Below, piece after piece: positions 7,982 through 17,953 of a stretch of DNA of 64,000 nt (position 1 is the first letter of the stretch; each line of letters begins with the position of its first letter). The stretch is taken from the NCBI GenBank assembly GCA_017550745.1, contig JAFZOG010000001.1, forward strand, positions 22,016 to 86,015, in the 5' to 3' direction. The DNA comes from Clostridia bacterium. Its GTDB lineage: Bacteria > Bacillota > Clostridia > Christensenellales > Aristaeellaceae. Below the pieces are notes generated by a model. The model was not told the origin of the DNA, did not search any database, and saw nothing but the letters and a program-made list of their open reading frames with translations. The position numbers and the translations under genes are program-made.

Positions 7982-10438
7982 ATGCAGAGGCTGCAAAAAA
8001 AGTGGCGCATCCAGGTGCTGCACCATTCCCATACGGATATCGGCTACACGGACAGGCAGGAATTGATCTGCCGGCAGCACGCGGATTTTCTGCGGCAGGC
8101 GCTGGATATCCTGCGCCGGATCGAAGGGGGGGCAGCCGAGGAGCAGCGCGGTTTCCGCTGGCAGTGCGAAAACTATTGGCAGGTGGAGAACTTTTTGCGT
8201 TTCGCGTCAGACGAGGACAGGGCGGACCTGATTCGTTTTATCCGTGCCGGGCGCATCGGCCTGTCCGCCTCCTTCCTGAACCTGACGGACCTGATCGATG
8301 ATACGGTGCTGAAAGAGCACCTGCAGGCGGCCCGGGACTGGGCGGACGGCATCGGGGCGCCGCTGAAAAGCGCCATGACGGCGGATGTGAACGGTTATTC
8401 CCCCGCCCTGCCCGACGCCCTGTCCGCCATCGGCGTGCGGTATTTTTACTCGGCGCTGCATACGCACCACGGCATGTACCCCCTGCACCGCAATCCGGCG
8501 TTTTTCCGCTGGCGCGGCCCGGGGGGAGGCAGCGTGCTGACCTTTGTGGGCGAGCACTACCACTGGGGGCATGTGCTGGGGCTGTGCCCCCACGGCACGT
8601 CCTCCTTCATGCTCAACGACGACCTGCTTTGGGAAATCGAGAGCGGCAAGCGCTTTTCCACCGACGCCGAGACCACCGAGCGGGAAGAATTGGATCTGGC
8701 GGCAAAGCGGATCACCCGGTATCTGGCCGGGCTGGAAGCAGCAGGCTGGCCGCTGGATTACATCCCGGTGTTCGTCAGCGGCATCCTTTCGGACAATTCC
8801 CCGCCTAACGGCCGGGTGGCGGAACGGGTGAACCGGCTGAACGCGCTCTTTGGCGGCCAGGTCACCCTGGAAATGGCGACGCTGGACACGTTTTTTGAGA
8901 TGCTGGAGGCTTCGGGCGCGGACATCCCGGAGTACAGCGGCGATTTTACGGACTGGTGGGCGGACGGGATCGGCTCCACGCCGGAGGCGGTGAAAATCTA
9001 CCGGGAGGCCCAGCGGAAGAGAAACCTGGCCGCGGCCCTGGATCCTGAAAAAAAGTATACGGATAAGGCCCTGTGGCGTACGTCCTCCCGGAATATGATG
9101 CTCTACGCCGAACACACCTGGGGCCACTCCGCCTCCGTATCCGATCCCTGCAAATCCCTGGTGGCAGAGATGCACTGCAAAAAAACCTCTTACGCGGTGA
9201 ACGCGAACACCGAGGCGGGAGAGCTGCTGGACGGCGTTCTGGCGGGCCTGGGCAGCCGGGCGATCTATCCGGACCGATCCCTGCGCTTCCGGGTGCTGAA
9301 TCCGTATCCCTTCCCAATCACAGCCCCGGCCGCCGTGCCGCTGCTGGGCTGGGAATACCCCCTGGGCTGCGCCCAGAAGGAGCTTCCGCTCTCCCTTTCG
9401 GACGCGGTGACGGGGGAAATCTTCCCCACCCAGACCGGGCCGGGCCCCCGGGGACGCCTGGCGGAAACGGTGCTGACGCTGGCCCCGGGAGAAAGCCGGG
9501 ACCTTCAGCTGTCCTACCGGGAAGCGGGCGGGGAAATGCCGCCGCATACGGCCTGGATGTGCGCGGACGCGGTGAGGGACCTGGCGGAAATCCCGGGCCT
9601 GGCAGCGCCCTCGTATATCGAAAGCCGGTTCTTCACCCTCCGCACGGACCCGCAGAAGGGGATCAGCTCCATCGTTTACAGGGAAACAGGCACAGAGCTC
9701 CTGGACACGGCCAGCCCCTACGGCGCTTTTGCATGCGTTTACGAAGTGACGCCCGCCTCCGGCCCGCAGACGGCTTCCCGGCGGCGCATGGGCCGCAGCC
9801 GCCAGACCGTGAATACCCGGCAGTATCCGGCCCGCCCCGCGCGCTTTGCCGTGACCGGCCAGGGCGAAGCGTCCGTGACGCTGCGTCTCGCTTTCAGCCT
9901 GGAAGGCACGGATGAATGCTCCCTTGATTTCAGGGTATGGAACCTGCTGCCGCGCATCGACGCCGTGCTCCGGGTCAGGAAGAAAAGCTGCCCCGACGCC
10001 GAGGCCCTTCAGGCCATGCTGCCCTTCGTGACGGACAGCGGCAATGAAACCTGGATCGACAAAACCGGCTGCGTCATGCGCCCCGGGATCGATCAGCTGC
10101 CGGGCACCTGCAAGGAATTCTGGTGCCTGCAAAACGGGCTCCTCCGCCGCGGCCAAAAGTTCGACCTGGTCATCGGCTCTCCCGACGTGCCCCTGGTTTC
10201 TTTTGGCGAAGGAAACAAAGGGCCCGTCACACTGTGTGACGGGCACGATACGGACCTGAACCGGGCGGTGATCTGCAGCCGGATCATGAACAATTTCTGG
10301 GAAACAAACTTTGCCGCCGATCTGGGGGGCTGGCACGAATTCCGCTATTTCCTCACGGTATCGCCGCCGGACGATCCCGAAATACAGCTGCGAAAATGCG
10401 CCGCCGCCTGTGCCGGGCTGCCGGTGCTGTGCCTGTAA
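7982..10438 (+). CDS. divergent GH38-like glycosidase
   Basis: 818 residues, cytoplasmic (no signal peptide). The N terminus goes straight into the catalytic fold with VLHHSHTDIGYTDRQ (H17 and D19 equivalent to the zinc pair). Around residue 133 it has MTADVNGYSPALP, where D135 sits at the place of the GH38 nucleophile. The fully conserved LPD-x-FG and GGMYVE-type motifs of true alpha-mannosidases are not recognisable, and the long N-terminal domain is missing. I therefore call it a relative, not a proven mannosidase. Ribosome site AAGGAGAG is 9 bases before the ATG. It ends only 7 bases from the convergent GH106-like gene; both stops lie in a shared palindrome (TGTAAAAC/GTTTTACA, 10434-10450). 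Confidence 0.7.
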   Translation: MQRLQKKWRIQVLHHSHTDIGYTDRQELICRQHADFLRQALDILRRIEGGAAEEQRGFRWQCENYWQVENFLRFASDEDRADLIRFIRAGRIGLSASFLNLTDLIDDTVLKEHLQAARDWADGIGAPLKSAMTADVNGYSPALPDALSAIGVRYFYSALHTHHGMYPLHRNPAFFRWRGPGGGSVLTFVGEHYHWGHVLGLCPHGTSSFMLNDDLLWEIESGKRFSTDAETTEREELDLAAKRITRYLAGLEAAGWPLDYIPVFVSGILSDNSPPNGRVAERVNRLNALFGGQVTLEMATLDTFFEMLEASGADIPEYSGDFTDWWADGIGSTPEAVKIYREAQRKRNLAAALDPEKKYTDKALWRTSSRNMMLYAEHTWGHSASVSDPCKSLVAEMHCKKTSYAVNANTEAGELLDGVLAGLGSRAIYPDRSLRFRVLNPYPFPITAPAAVPLLGWEYPLGCAQKELPLSLSDAVTGEIFPTQTGPGPRGRLAETVLTLAPGESRDLQLSYREAGGEMPPHTAWMCADAVRDLAEIPGLAAPSYIESRFFTLRTDPQKGISSIVYRETGTELLDTASPYGAFACVYEVTPASGPQTASRRRMGRSRQTVNTRQYPARPARFAVTGQGEASVTLRLAFSLEGTDECSLDFRVWNLLPRIDAVLRVRKKSCPDAEALQAMLPFVTDSGNETWIDKTGCVMRPGIDQLPGTCKEFWCLQNGLLRRGQKFDLVIGSPDVPLVSFGEGNKGPVTLCDGHDTDLNRAVICSRIMNNFWETNFAADLGGWHEFRYFLTVSPPDDPEIQLRKCAAACAGLPVLCL

Positions 10439-10445
10439 AACGGTT

Positions 10446-13400
10446 TTACAAACCGTCCTCAAACAGGTGGGGTTCGCTCAGCAGGCCCGAGGGCGTGAGC
10501 ATATAGCAGCGGGTCCAGCGCATGCCGGCGCTGCGCCAGGCCGCGGGGCCGAACCAGATGACGGATGGGTCGTTGAGGTGCAGCGCGCCGAAGGAATTGA
10601 TGCGGCTGGCATAAACGGAAATCTCCAGGGTATGCTCCCCCTCCGGCAGGAAGCCGAGGTCGGCCTCCGACGGGGACAGGGACAGGTTGGCGACGCGCTT
10701 TCCGTCCAGCTCCGCCGTCACGCAAGGCGCGGAAAACCGGCCGAGCCGCAGGCGCAGCCTGCGTCCGCCCTTCAGATGCCAGCGGTAGACCATTGTACCG
10801 GAATAAAAAGGGAAGCCCTGATAGGTCCAGTCGCCGTAGGCAAGCGTCCGCGGCGCGGGAATGATCCGCTTGTCCGCACCGGCGACCCGGACGCCAAAGT
10901 CCCCCAGCAGGAAGACGTTCTCAACGGATACGGAAGCGGCGATGGGCTTGGTGATTTCCACGGTGTTTTCCCCGGCGCGGACGGGCCCCGCCCGGAAGCA
11001 GGCGATGGCCTGGTCGGTGAAATAACCCGCGGGCGTCCTGTCCATAGGCACGCCGTTCAGCAGAATGACGGACTGGTCGGCGTCCTCCAGCGCCAGGCGC
11101 GCGTTTGGCAGGTCAATGTCCGAATGGAAAGAAATGAGAAGGGACAGCGTGTGCTCCGCCTTTTCCGGCGGCAGCGCCCAGGGCTGGGCACCCGACACCG
11201 AAGCGGTGGAGATGCCCAGCTTTTCTTTTGCCATAACGCCGATCCTGAGCATGTCCTCTTCGTCCTGCCACGCTCCATCGTCCGTGCGCCACCTGGCGGT
11301 ATCCAGCACCAGCACGTTGTCCTCCGCCGGAATGACCTCCTCCGGCGGCGGCAGAAAAGATTCATTGGCCGGTTCGCGCACAGGGGACAGTTCCTCCGCC
11401 ATCCGGATGCCGTAGCTGCCGTTCAGGGCGCTTTCCCGGGCGGAAGCAGGCGCGGAGGCGGCATCTGCGGGGGAGAAGCGCAGCAGCAGGCTGTCCTGTC
11501 CCCAGCAGGTCCAGGCCAGCACGGTGCCGCTTACGCCGCGTTCCGCCGGATAGGGACGGATTTCCCCCGTCAGGGTATCATAGACCGTCACATCCCAGCA
11601 GCCCTTCATTTCCACCAGGTATTCCTCGCTGACGTCAGGCGCGCCGTGGACGGCGGGACGGGTATGGGCGATGAACGCGTTGCGGCAGTCTCCGTCCCGG
11701 CGCAAGGCGCAGACCAGCCCTTCCGCCGGGGCGCCGCGCCGGTCCAGGATGCGGATTTCCCGCGTCGGCAGCAGGCTTTGGTTCAGCGCTTCCCGATCCC
11801 AGGGAAGGCATGCGCATTCCTTGGCGAAAACCTGCGCGTCACCGGAGGGGACCGCGTCCACATATTTTGGCGCGCTGCCCAGGAAGATGACCTGCCCGCC
11901 CGTTTCCCGAAAAGCCCGCAGCCTGTCCAGGGTGGTGCGCCGCAGCGTATCGCAGGCGGGCACGATCACCGCGTCATAGGCCATTTCACCCACCCGGAAC
12001 AAAGCGCCCGGCTGATACAGACTTGGCAGCGTGGATTCGCAGATGTAGTCAAAATCCAGCGTATCGTTCAGCAGCCAGTCCGTCAGCTCCGCAAAGCGCC
12101 GGTCCATTTCAGCGCGCCTGCGCCCGGTTTGGTCGTTGGGGCCAAAGGCGATCCAGCAGGATTCAACGGGATGGATCACGCCGATGCGGATGAGCGGCCT
12201 GCCGCGGGTCATCAGGGTGTTGACGCGGGCAAAGTGATCCTCGATGAAGGGGTATTCCTTCCACCATGCGCTTTGATGGCCGATGGAGGCGGGATAATCG
12301 CGCTTGGATTCCCCGTGCATGGAGCACCAGTACAGGTGATGGACGCGGACGGTAACGCCCAGCGCCGCCTGCCAGTCCCCCTGCAGCTTGTGCCCTTTGA
12401 AATCAAAATCCCAATTGGTGACGCCGTACAGCTCGCTGGTCACGCCCGGGCAGCCCTGCTGGTGCGCCGCGGAAGCGGCCTGCTTGACCGTCACGAACTC
12501 GCGGCCGTCGCACAATTGGTCCACGCCGGGCAGCGTGAAGGCGCGGTAAGCGCGCATGACTTCGCCCACGGACCGGGTCTGGCTGTCCAGGGTGCCCTCG
12601 TTCATCATGTGGCCCGTCATCAGGATCCCGTGGTTTTTGCACCATAAGCCGATCTGGTCGCAGTAAGCGGATACGAAGCGTTCCGTGGTATGGTCGTGGA
12701 AGCGGTAGCGGGTGCGGGAGATCCCCTCCGGCAATTCCCAGACCACCTCCGGAAGCCGGTCCAGCAGGCTTTCGCCAAAGGCGCGCTGATAGCTTTCCTC
12801 CAGGTCCCCCGTCCAGGGAAGCAAGATGTCCTGCAGGTCAAAGGAGCGGGAAAGCGTGGTCTTTTTGGGCATCTGGGGCTCATCGGTAAAGATGGCCGGG
12901 CAGAGGGCGCCGATATCGCTGCCCAGCGCTTCCTGGTAGCGGCCGTGGGTGATGCGGATGAAATCCCGGATGGCGGAGGGGTTCATGGTATCCACATAGC
13001 CGTGAAAATGGAACCAGGGGCTGGGTTTGGCCCGCTGCTCCGATGCGTACCAGATACCTTGGCCGCCCTCTTCCTTTTCCCCCAGCCGCCGGTAGGAGGA
13101 CAGGCATCCCCGGCTGTCCAGAGATACCTGATACCGGGCCAGCAGGCGGCTGTCCTCCCCGGGCCTGCGGGGCGAAAACACAAGAAAGCGCTGCCGGTTT
13201 TCTTCCTTTTCCGTCACATACCCGCCGGCAAACCCAGAGGGCCACTTGTCCTCGTCGTACAGCCAGGCCAGCATCCCGCGTTTCCGGGCTTCCTCCGCGC
13301 AGAGGCGGATCTTGTCCATGAAGGCGTCGGACAGGTATTTAACGCTCATGCCGCTGCGGGTGTGCATATGGAACCCGCCCATGCCCATCTGCTGCATCAC

Positions 13401-13535
13401 GGCGATTTCCATGCGGAGCAGGTCCTCCGGCAAATCGCAGTTCCAGGCCCAGAAAGGAGCGCCGCGGTATTCCGCGGTGGGATGCCGGAACAAAGCCGGA
13501 TCAGGCGATTTTTCACTGCTGCGGGGATAGAGCAT
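10446..13535 (-). CDS. GH106-like glycosidase (alpha-L-rhamnosidase superfamily)
   Basis: 1029-residue cytoplasmic protein. The N-terminal motifs PFWAWNCDLPEDLL, MGMGGFHMHTRSGM (about residues 49-63) and WLYDEDKWPSGFAGG are typical of GH106-type (beta/alpha)8 enzymes and their uncharacterised relatives. The C-terminal half is beta-rich, with a galactose-binding-like domain. The start ATG follows AAAGGAGG. It is the last gene of a three-gene minus-strand operon behind a GH38 enzyme and an oxidoreductase, so it probably trims rhamnose or a similar 6-deoxy sugar from the same glycan. Substrate specificity is inferred from family only. Confidence 0.75.
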   Translation of the reverse strand: MLYPRSSEKSPDPALFRHPTAEYRGAPFWAWNCDLPEDLLRMEIAVMQQMGMGGFHMHTRSGMSVKYLSDAFMDKIRLCAEEARKRGMLAWLYDEDKWPSGFAGGYVTEKEENRQRFLVFSPRRPGEDSRLLARYQVSLDSRGCLSSYRRLGEKEEGGQGIWYASEQRAKPSPWFHFHGYVDTMNPSAIRDFIRITHGRYQEALGSDIGALCPAIFTDEPQMPKKTTLSRSFDLQDILLPWTGDLEESYQRAFGESLLDRLPEVVWELPEGISRTRYRFHDHTTERFVSAYCDQIGLWCKNHGILMTGHMMNEGTLDSQTRSVGEVMRAYRAFTLPGVDQLCDGREFVTVKQAASAAHQQGCPGVTSELYGVTNWDFDFKGHKLQGDWQAALGVTVRVHHLYWCSMHGESKRDYPASIGHQSAWWKEYPFIEDHFARVNTLMTRGRPLIRIGVIHPVESCWIAFGPNDQTGRRRAEMDRRFAELTDWLLNDTLDFDYICESTLPSLYQPGALFRVGEMAYDAVIVPACDTLRRTTLDRLRAFRETGGQVIFLGSAPKYVDAVPSGDAQVFAKECACLPWDREALNQSLLPTREIRILDRRGAPAEGLVCALRRDGDCRNAFIAHTRPAVHGAPDVSEEYLVEMKGCWDVTVYDTLTGEIRPYPAERGVSGTVLAWTCWGQDSLLLRFSPADAASAPASARESALNGSYGIRMAEELSPVREPANESFLPPPEEVIPAEDNVLVLDTARWRTDDGAWQDEEDMLRIGVMAKEKLGISTASVSGAQPWALPPEKAEHTLSLLISFHSDIDLPNARLALEDADQSVILLNGVPMDRTPAGYFTDQAIACFRAGPVRAGENTVEITKPIAASVSVENVFLLGDFGVRVAGADKRIIPAPRTLAYGDWTYQGFPFYSGTMVYRWHLKGGRRLRLRLGRFSAPCVTAELDGKRVANLSLSPSEADLGFLPEGEHTLEISVYASRINSFGALHLNDPSVIWFGPAAWRSAGMRWTRCYMLTPSGLLSEPHLFEDGL

Positions 13536-13592
13536 GGGGGTTCCTCCTTTGGCGCGGCAAACACAGCCGCGCTTTTTCTGGCAATCAGCGGG

Positions 13593-16500
13593 TTATTTTT
13601 TGAGGCGCAGCGTCACGATTTCAAAAGGCCGGAAGGAAAGGCTGAAGGCACGGTCCTTGACGGGCAGCGCTTCCCCGTCTTCCTCCGCCAGGGAGCACAG
13701 CCGGGCGGAAGCAAAGGGAACCCGGGGACGGCATACCGCCTGCCGGGCGCCGCCCATGCTTTCATACAGCCGGATCACCATGTCGCCGGAGCCGTCCTCC
13801 GCCAGCTTGACGCTTTCCACCGCAACGGAGGGGCAGTCCACCTCCAGGATGCGCAGCGGGTCGCAGGCGCCGGGCGCCGTGATCAGCGGATCATTCAGCG
13901 CGTCGGCGGCATTCTGGACGCCGCCTTCCTCCAGCGGGCCGTTCCAGGCGCGGTAAACGTAGATGAAGCTGTGATGCCCCCGGTCGGCTTCGGGATCCGG
14001 ATATACCGGGGCGCGCAGGAGGCTTAAGCCAATCACGCCGTCGTTTACGGAGACGCCGTATTTACAGTCGTTGAGCAGCGCCGCGCCGCGGGAGGCGTCC
14101 GTCAGGGCAGTCCAGGCGTGGGCACAGACCTCGAACCGATCCGCGTCATAATGGCGGGAGCGATGGGCCGGGCGGGAAAGATAGCCAAACTGGATCTGGT
14201 GGGCCGCGGTGTCCGCGTCGATGCCGGTATCAAAGGACACCTTCAGCAGGCGGTGCCGCTCATGCCAGTCCGCTTCGGTGATGAATTCAAGCTGGTCTTC
14301 CTCAGCCGTGAGGCGGATGCGCTGCTCGATCACGGAGGATGAGAACCGGAGGGTCACCTTCAGCTCCGCGTACAGGCCGCCGGGGCAGGCGATTTCCGTT
14401 TCACATACCGCTTGCAGCGGCACCTCCCGGCGCTCTGTCTGGCTGTCGATATCCCAGGCGTCAAAGCGGCGGGGCAGGTCGCGGTACAGGTGGAACACGT
14501 TGGACGCGGACCGCACCCGTTCCTGTCCGTCCGCGCGGGTGACCATGGAAAGCAGTTCCCCGCGCTCATTGATTACCGCCCGGACAGCGTTGTTTTCAAA
14601 CACATAATTGCCGCCCTGCTTTTGCAGCGTGACATGCTTTCCGGCGGGCACGGCGGCGGGATACAGGGTGACGGCGGACATCGGTTCAAGACTAACCAGC
14701 ACCAGCGCCCCGTCCCCGTCCGGGCACGCCTCGAAGCGCGTCCCGTCCCCGGCGGCAGCGCCCTTCGCAAAGCGGCTGTCCGCGCGGATCATCCGCGTGA
14801 CCCGGTGGGACGAGGGATGAAAGACCGTAAGGCTGTCTCCTTCTCCCAGGAAAGCACCCAGCGCTTCCTTTGCGCCGTTTATAGCTTTTTCCTGAATCTG
14901 CGCCAATTCCTTCCGTGCCCGGTCGTAGACCTCGGCGATAGAGGAGCCGGGCAGAATGTCGTGGAACTGGTTTGTGAGCAGCAGCTTCCAGGTTTCTTCC
15001 AGGGCAGCGGCGGGGTATGACCCCCGGCCTGTGAAGGAGGCAAAAGCCGCCAGCATCTCCCAGGCGCGCAGCGCGTGCTCGGCCCGGCGGTTGCCTTTTT
15101 TGACAGCCGCCTGGGTGGTATAGGTGCCCCGGTGGCAGGGCACGTACAGCTCGCCCCGGTAGATGGGGAGGTTTCCGGTGTTCCGTTTTTTCAGGTAGTC
15201 GTCCGGGGCCATCCAGTACAGCTTGGGCGCCCCCTGCAAATCCCGCTGGCGGCGCACCTGCTCCATATCGTCGCGGGTGGGGCCGCCGCCGCCGTCGCCG
15301 TAGCCGAAGGGCAGGTAAAAATCGCAGCTTCCATCCGTCTCCAGCCGGTTCTCCCAGCGCTTGTGCACGGTGGCCGCGTCCACCTGGGTCTCATAGAACA
15401 TGTGCAGGAAGCTGGGGATGGCCGTGCCGTCCAGGCCGCGCCACAGAAAAGCGTGGTGCGGGAAGGGTTCCGCGTCGTTATAGGACCAGAAGATCTTCTG
15501 GGTGGTCAGGCCGGTCATGCCGAAGCCCTTGATGATCTGGGGCAGGGCGGCGCTGTAGCCGAATGTGTCCGGCAGCCAGGCCACCCGGCTGTCCACGCCC
15601 AGCACCTCCCGGAAATACCGCCTCCCATACAGGAATTGGCGCACCAGCGCTTCGCCCCCCGCCATATTGGTGTCCGGCTCCACCCACATGCCGCCGTCGG
15701 CGATCCAGCGCCCCTCCGCGATGGCGGCCTTCACTTCCTCGAACAGGTCCGGGTAATACCGCCGGCACAGCTCGTATTCCGCGCACTGGCTGGCGAGAAA
15801 CACCGCCTCCGGGTATTCTTTCAGCAGGCGCAGCTGGGCGGCAAAGGTGCGGGCCGTTTTGCGCCGGGTTTCCCCGATGGGCCACAGCCAGGCGAAATCC
15901 AGGTGAGAATTGGCCACGACCCCCATGGAAGCGGCAAACGTGCCGTTATGCGCGTTCCGAAGCGGGGCGATCAGCTCCCGGGCCGCAAGGCAGGCCCGCC
16001 GCCGCTCCGGCAGGGGCTGTTCCAGATCCAGCATATCCAAAAGCCTGGCAAACCCGTCCTCCAGCGCTTCCCGGAAACCGTCGTTCCGGTCCAGATAGTC
16101 ATGCACGTCCCGAAGAACGGTCAGGTCAAGCCACAGCTGATACGCTTCCTCATTCCAGAACCCGAAGGTGCTGCGGCCGACGGCCGCCGGTTCCGTGCGC
16201 GTGAACGTGACGCCCTCCTCCGGGAAGACGGGGCGGCTGGGGTGCGCGGGCAGCGGCGTGCCTCCGTACACTTCCATGGCGACGGAAAAGGTTTCCCCGC
16301 CGGAAGCCCGGTACGCCACGGTCTGGTCCACGATATAATGGTGGGGATGATCCAGGCGGTCAGCCCGGCGCGCGCCGAAGGGGCGGCCGTTGACGAACAG
16401 GGTGGCCTCCCCCCCGGGATTCAGGTCCATCACGATCCGCTCACCCCGGGCCTCCTGGGGCACCGAAAAACGGGAAAACATCCAGGCGTATTCCCTGGGC

Positions 16501-16676
16501 CGGCCCCACACGGTGCCTTCAGGCCAGGGAGCCCGGGGCAGGCGTTCCGCTTCCGCCAGGCTGAGCTCCTCTTCTGTTTTGAAGCCCTCCAGGAGCATTT
16601 CCCCCAGGGGGTGGTACAGATCCGCTGCCAGGGCGTCGATGACATGCTGCAGCTGTTCCTTCAGCTCGTTGACCAT
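13593..16676 (-). CDS. GH38 alpha-mannosidase
   Basis: 1027 residues, no signal peptide. The catalytic domain has VVANSHLDFAWLWP (zinc ligands H258 and D260; the first position of the usual H-x-H-x-D is Asn, but that residue is not a zinc ligand). It also has GGMWVEPDTNMAGGE (about 328-342) and WLPDTFGYSAALPQI with nucleophile D370. I start at ATG 16676 because GAGGAGG sits 6 bases upstream; an earlier in-frame TTG lies inside that site. It begins 11 bases after the oxidoreductase stop. Together with the plus-strand GH38 genes this makes three GH38-family members in 12 kb, suggesting different alpha-mannose linkages. Confidence 0.92.
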   Translation of the reverse strand: MVNELKEQLQHVIDALAADLYHPLGEMLLEGFKTEEELSLAEAERLPRAPWPEGTVWGRPREYAWMFSRFSVPQEARGERIVMDLNPGGEATLFVNGRPFGARRADRLDHPHHYIVDQTVAYRASGGETFSVAMEVYGGTPLPAHPSRPVFPEEGVTFTRTEPAAVGRSTFGFWNEEAYQLWLDLTVLRDVHDYLDRNDGFREALEDGFARLLDMLDLEQPLPERRRACLAARELIAPLRNAHNGTFAASMGVVANSHLDFAWLWPIGETRRKTARTFAAQLRLLKEYPEAVFLASQCAEYELCRRYYPDLFEEVKAAIAEGRWIADGGMWVEPDTNMAGGEALVRQFLYGRRYFREVLGVDSRVAWLPDTFGYSAALPQIIKGFGMTGLTTQKIFWSYNDAEPFPHHAFLWRGLDGTAIPSFLHMFYETQVDAATVHKRWENRLETDGSCDFYLPFGYGDGGGGPTRDDMEQVRRQRDLQGAPKLYWMAPDDYLKKRNTGNLPIYRGELYVPCHRGTYTTQAAVKKGNRRAEHALRAWEMLAAFASFTGRGSYPAAALEETWKLLLTNQFHDILPGSSIAEVYDRARKELAQIQEKAINGAKEALGAFLGEGDSLTVFHPSSHRVTRMIRADSRFAKGAAAGDGTRFEACPDGDGALVLVSLEPMSAVTLYPAAVPAGKHVTLQKQGGNYVFENNAVRAVINERGELLSMVTRADGQERVRSASNVFHLYRDLPRRFDAWDIDSQTERREVPLQAVCETEIACPGGLYAELKVTLRFSSSVIEQRIRLTAEEDQLEFITEADWHERHRLLKVSFDTGIDADTAAHQIQFGYLSRPAHRSRHYDADRFEVCAHAWTALTDASRGAALLNDCKYGVSVNDGVIGLSLLRAPVYPDPEADRGHHSFIYVYRAWNGPLEEGGVQNAADALNDPLITAPGACDPLRILEVDCPSVAVESVKLAEDGSGDMVIRLYESMGGARQAVCRPRVPFASARLCSLAEEDGEALPVKDRAFSLSFRPFEIVTLRLKK

Positions 16677-16687
16677 ACGTTCCCTCC

Positions 16688-17842
16688 TCAATAGGTCCCT
16701 TCGGTTGAAAAGGTGATGTCCATTTCCTCCTTGCGGCGCGAATGGCGGCTGCGCTCCAGGAGCATTTCTTTGAAGGCCGCTTCGTCAAACGGAAGATCCA
16801 CGGGCCTGCCCAGCCAGGAGGACAGGTGCATGGCGTTGGACAGCATCAGGCCGCGGATCCCCTCCCGGCCGTCCGCCACCAGCGGCTCCCCCCGGAGGAT
16901 ATGGGCCGCAAAAGCGTTGATGACGGCAGGATGCTGGGGATTTAGGCCGTCGGTTTCCACCTGGAAGGTTTCACAGGCCGGCTTTTGAAACCCTTCGGGA
17001 CAGGAGGCGCACCAGGAGCGCTCATCCACCGCCAGCCGGGAGAACGTAAGGACGTCTCCCTCGCATACGACCTTACCCCGGGTGCCGGTGATCTCCAGGC
17101 GGTTGGTGCCGGGCGCGTCGCCTGTGGTGGTGACGAATACGCCGGTGGCTCCGTTTTCAAATTCCAGATACGCGGTCACGTCATCCTCCACCTCGATATC
17201 GTGCCATTTTCCTTCATGGCAGAAAGCGCGCACCCGCACCGGAAGCCCGCAGAGCCACTGCAGCAAGTCCAGCTGGTGGGGGCACTGGTTCAGCAGCACG
17301 CCGCCGCCTTCCCCGCTCCAGGTGGCGCGCCAGGCGCCAGAATCATAGTACATCTGCGTGCGGTACCAGTCGGTGATCAGCCAGGACACCCGCTTCAATT
17401 CTCCCAGCTCTCCGCTTTGGACCATCTCTTTCAGCTTGCGGTACACGCAGTTCGTCCGCTGGTTGAACATCATGGCGAAGGCCAGCTCCGGGTGCCGGTC
17501 CGCTTCCTCGTTCATTTCCCGCACCTGCAGCGTGTAAACGCCCGCGGGCTTTTCCACCATCGTGTGCAGTCCGTGCCGCATGGCCTCGATGGCCAGGGGC
17601 GGATGCTGATAATGCGGAACGCAGATGATGACCGCATCGCAATCTCCGGAGGCAATCAGCTCGCTGCCCTCCGTAAACACCGGGATCTGCGGCAGCTTTT
17701 CCCGGATCCATTCCCGCCGGGACGCGCGCCGGTCCGCCGCGGCGGTGATTTCCACCTCCGGGCTCAGCCCCGCCAGAATATTGCCCACATGCCCGGATCC
17801 GATATTGCCGGCGCCAATGATCCCCAAACGAATTTTGTCCAT
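16688..17842 (-). CDS. Gfo/Idh/MocA-family oxidoreductase
   Basis: 384 residues. An N-terminal Rossmann fold has GIIGAGNIGSGH near residue 6, and the conserved EKPAGV lysine segment lies near residue 93; the C-terminal GFO_IDH_MocA domain carries FENGATGVFVTT. Such enzymes oxidise or epimerise sugars and inositols with NAD(P); some are NAD-dependent glycosidases. The start ATG 17842 has AGGAGA 8 bases upstream and directly precedes the Rossmann motif; an upstream in-frame ATG would add an unconserved tail. First gene of the operon with a GH38 and a GH106-like enzyme, so it probably handles a released or modified sugar. Confidence 0.88.
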   Translation of the reverse strand: MDKIRLGIIGAGNIGSGHVGNILAGLSPEVEITAAADRRASRREWIREKLPQIPVFTEGSELIASGDCDAVIICVPHYQHPPLAIEAMRHGLHTMVEKPAGVYTLQVREMNEEADRHPELAFAMMFNQRTNCVYRKLKEMVQSGELGELKRVSWLITDWYRTQMYYDSGAWRATWSGEGGGVLLNQCPHQLDLLQWLCGLPVRVRAFCHEGKWHDIEVEDDVTAYLEFENGATGVFVTTTGDAPGTNRLEITGTRGKVVCEGDVLTFSRLAVDERSWCASCPEGFQKPACETFQVETDGLNPQHPAVINAFAAHILRGEPLVADGREGIRGLMLSNAMHLSSWLGRPVDLPFDEAAFKEMLLERSRHSRRKEEMDITFSTEGTY

Positions 17843-17953
17843 ATTTTGCTTCTCCTGTCTGCCCGTCCGCTGAACGGCCCCATCCGAAAAAAGATTCAAT
17901 ATGTGCTCCGATCCACTTTTTTATCCTTTATCCCAGCTGATAATCCTGATGAT

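Noticed and set aside
5050-8010. Long minus-strand open frame opposite the first GH38 gene
   Set aside because: The plus strand carries clear GH38 motifs and ribosome sites. The antisense frame is a product of high GC codon bias and has no recognisable domain. The same reasoning removes the long antisense frames at 2475-4424, 8207-10462, 10311-12647, 15075-16694 and 37229-39526.
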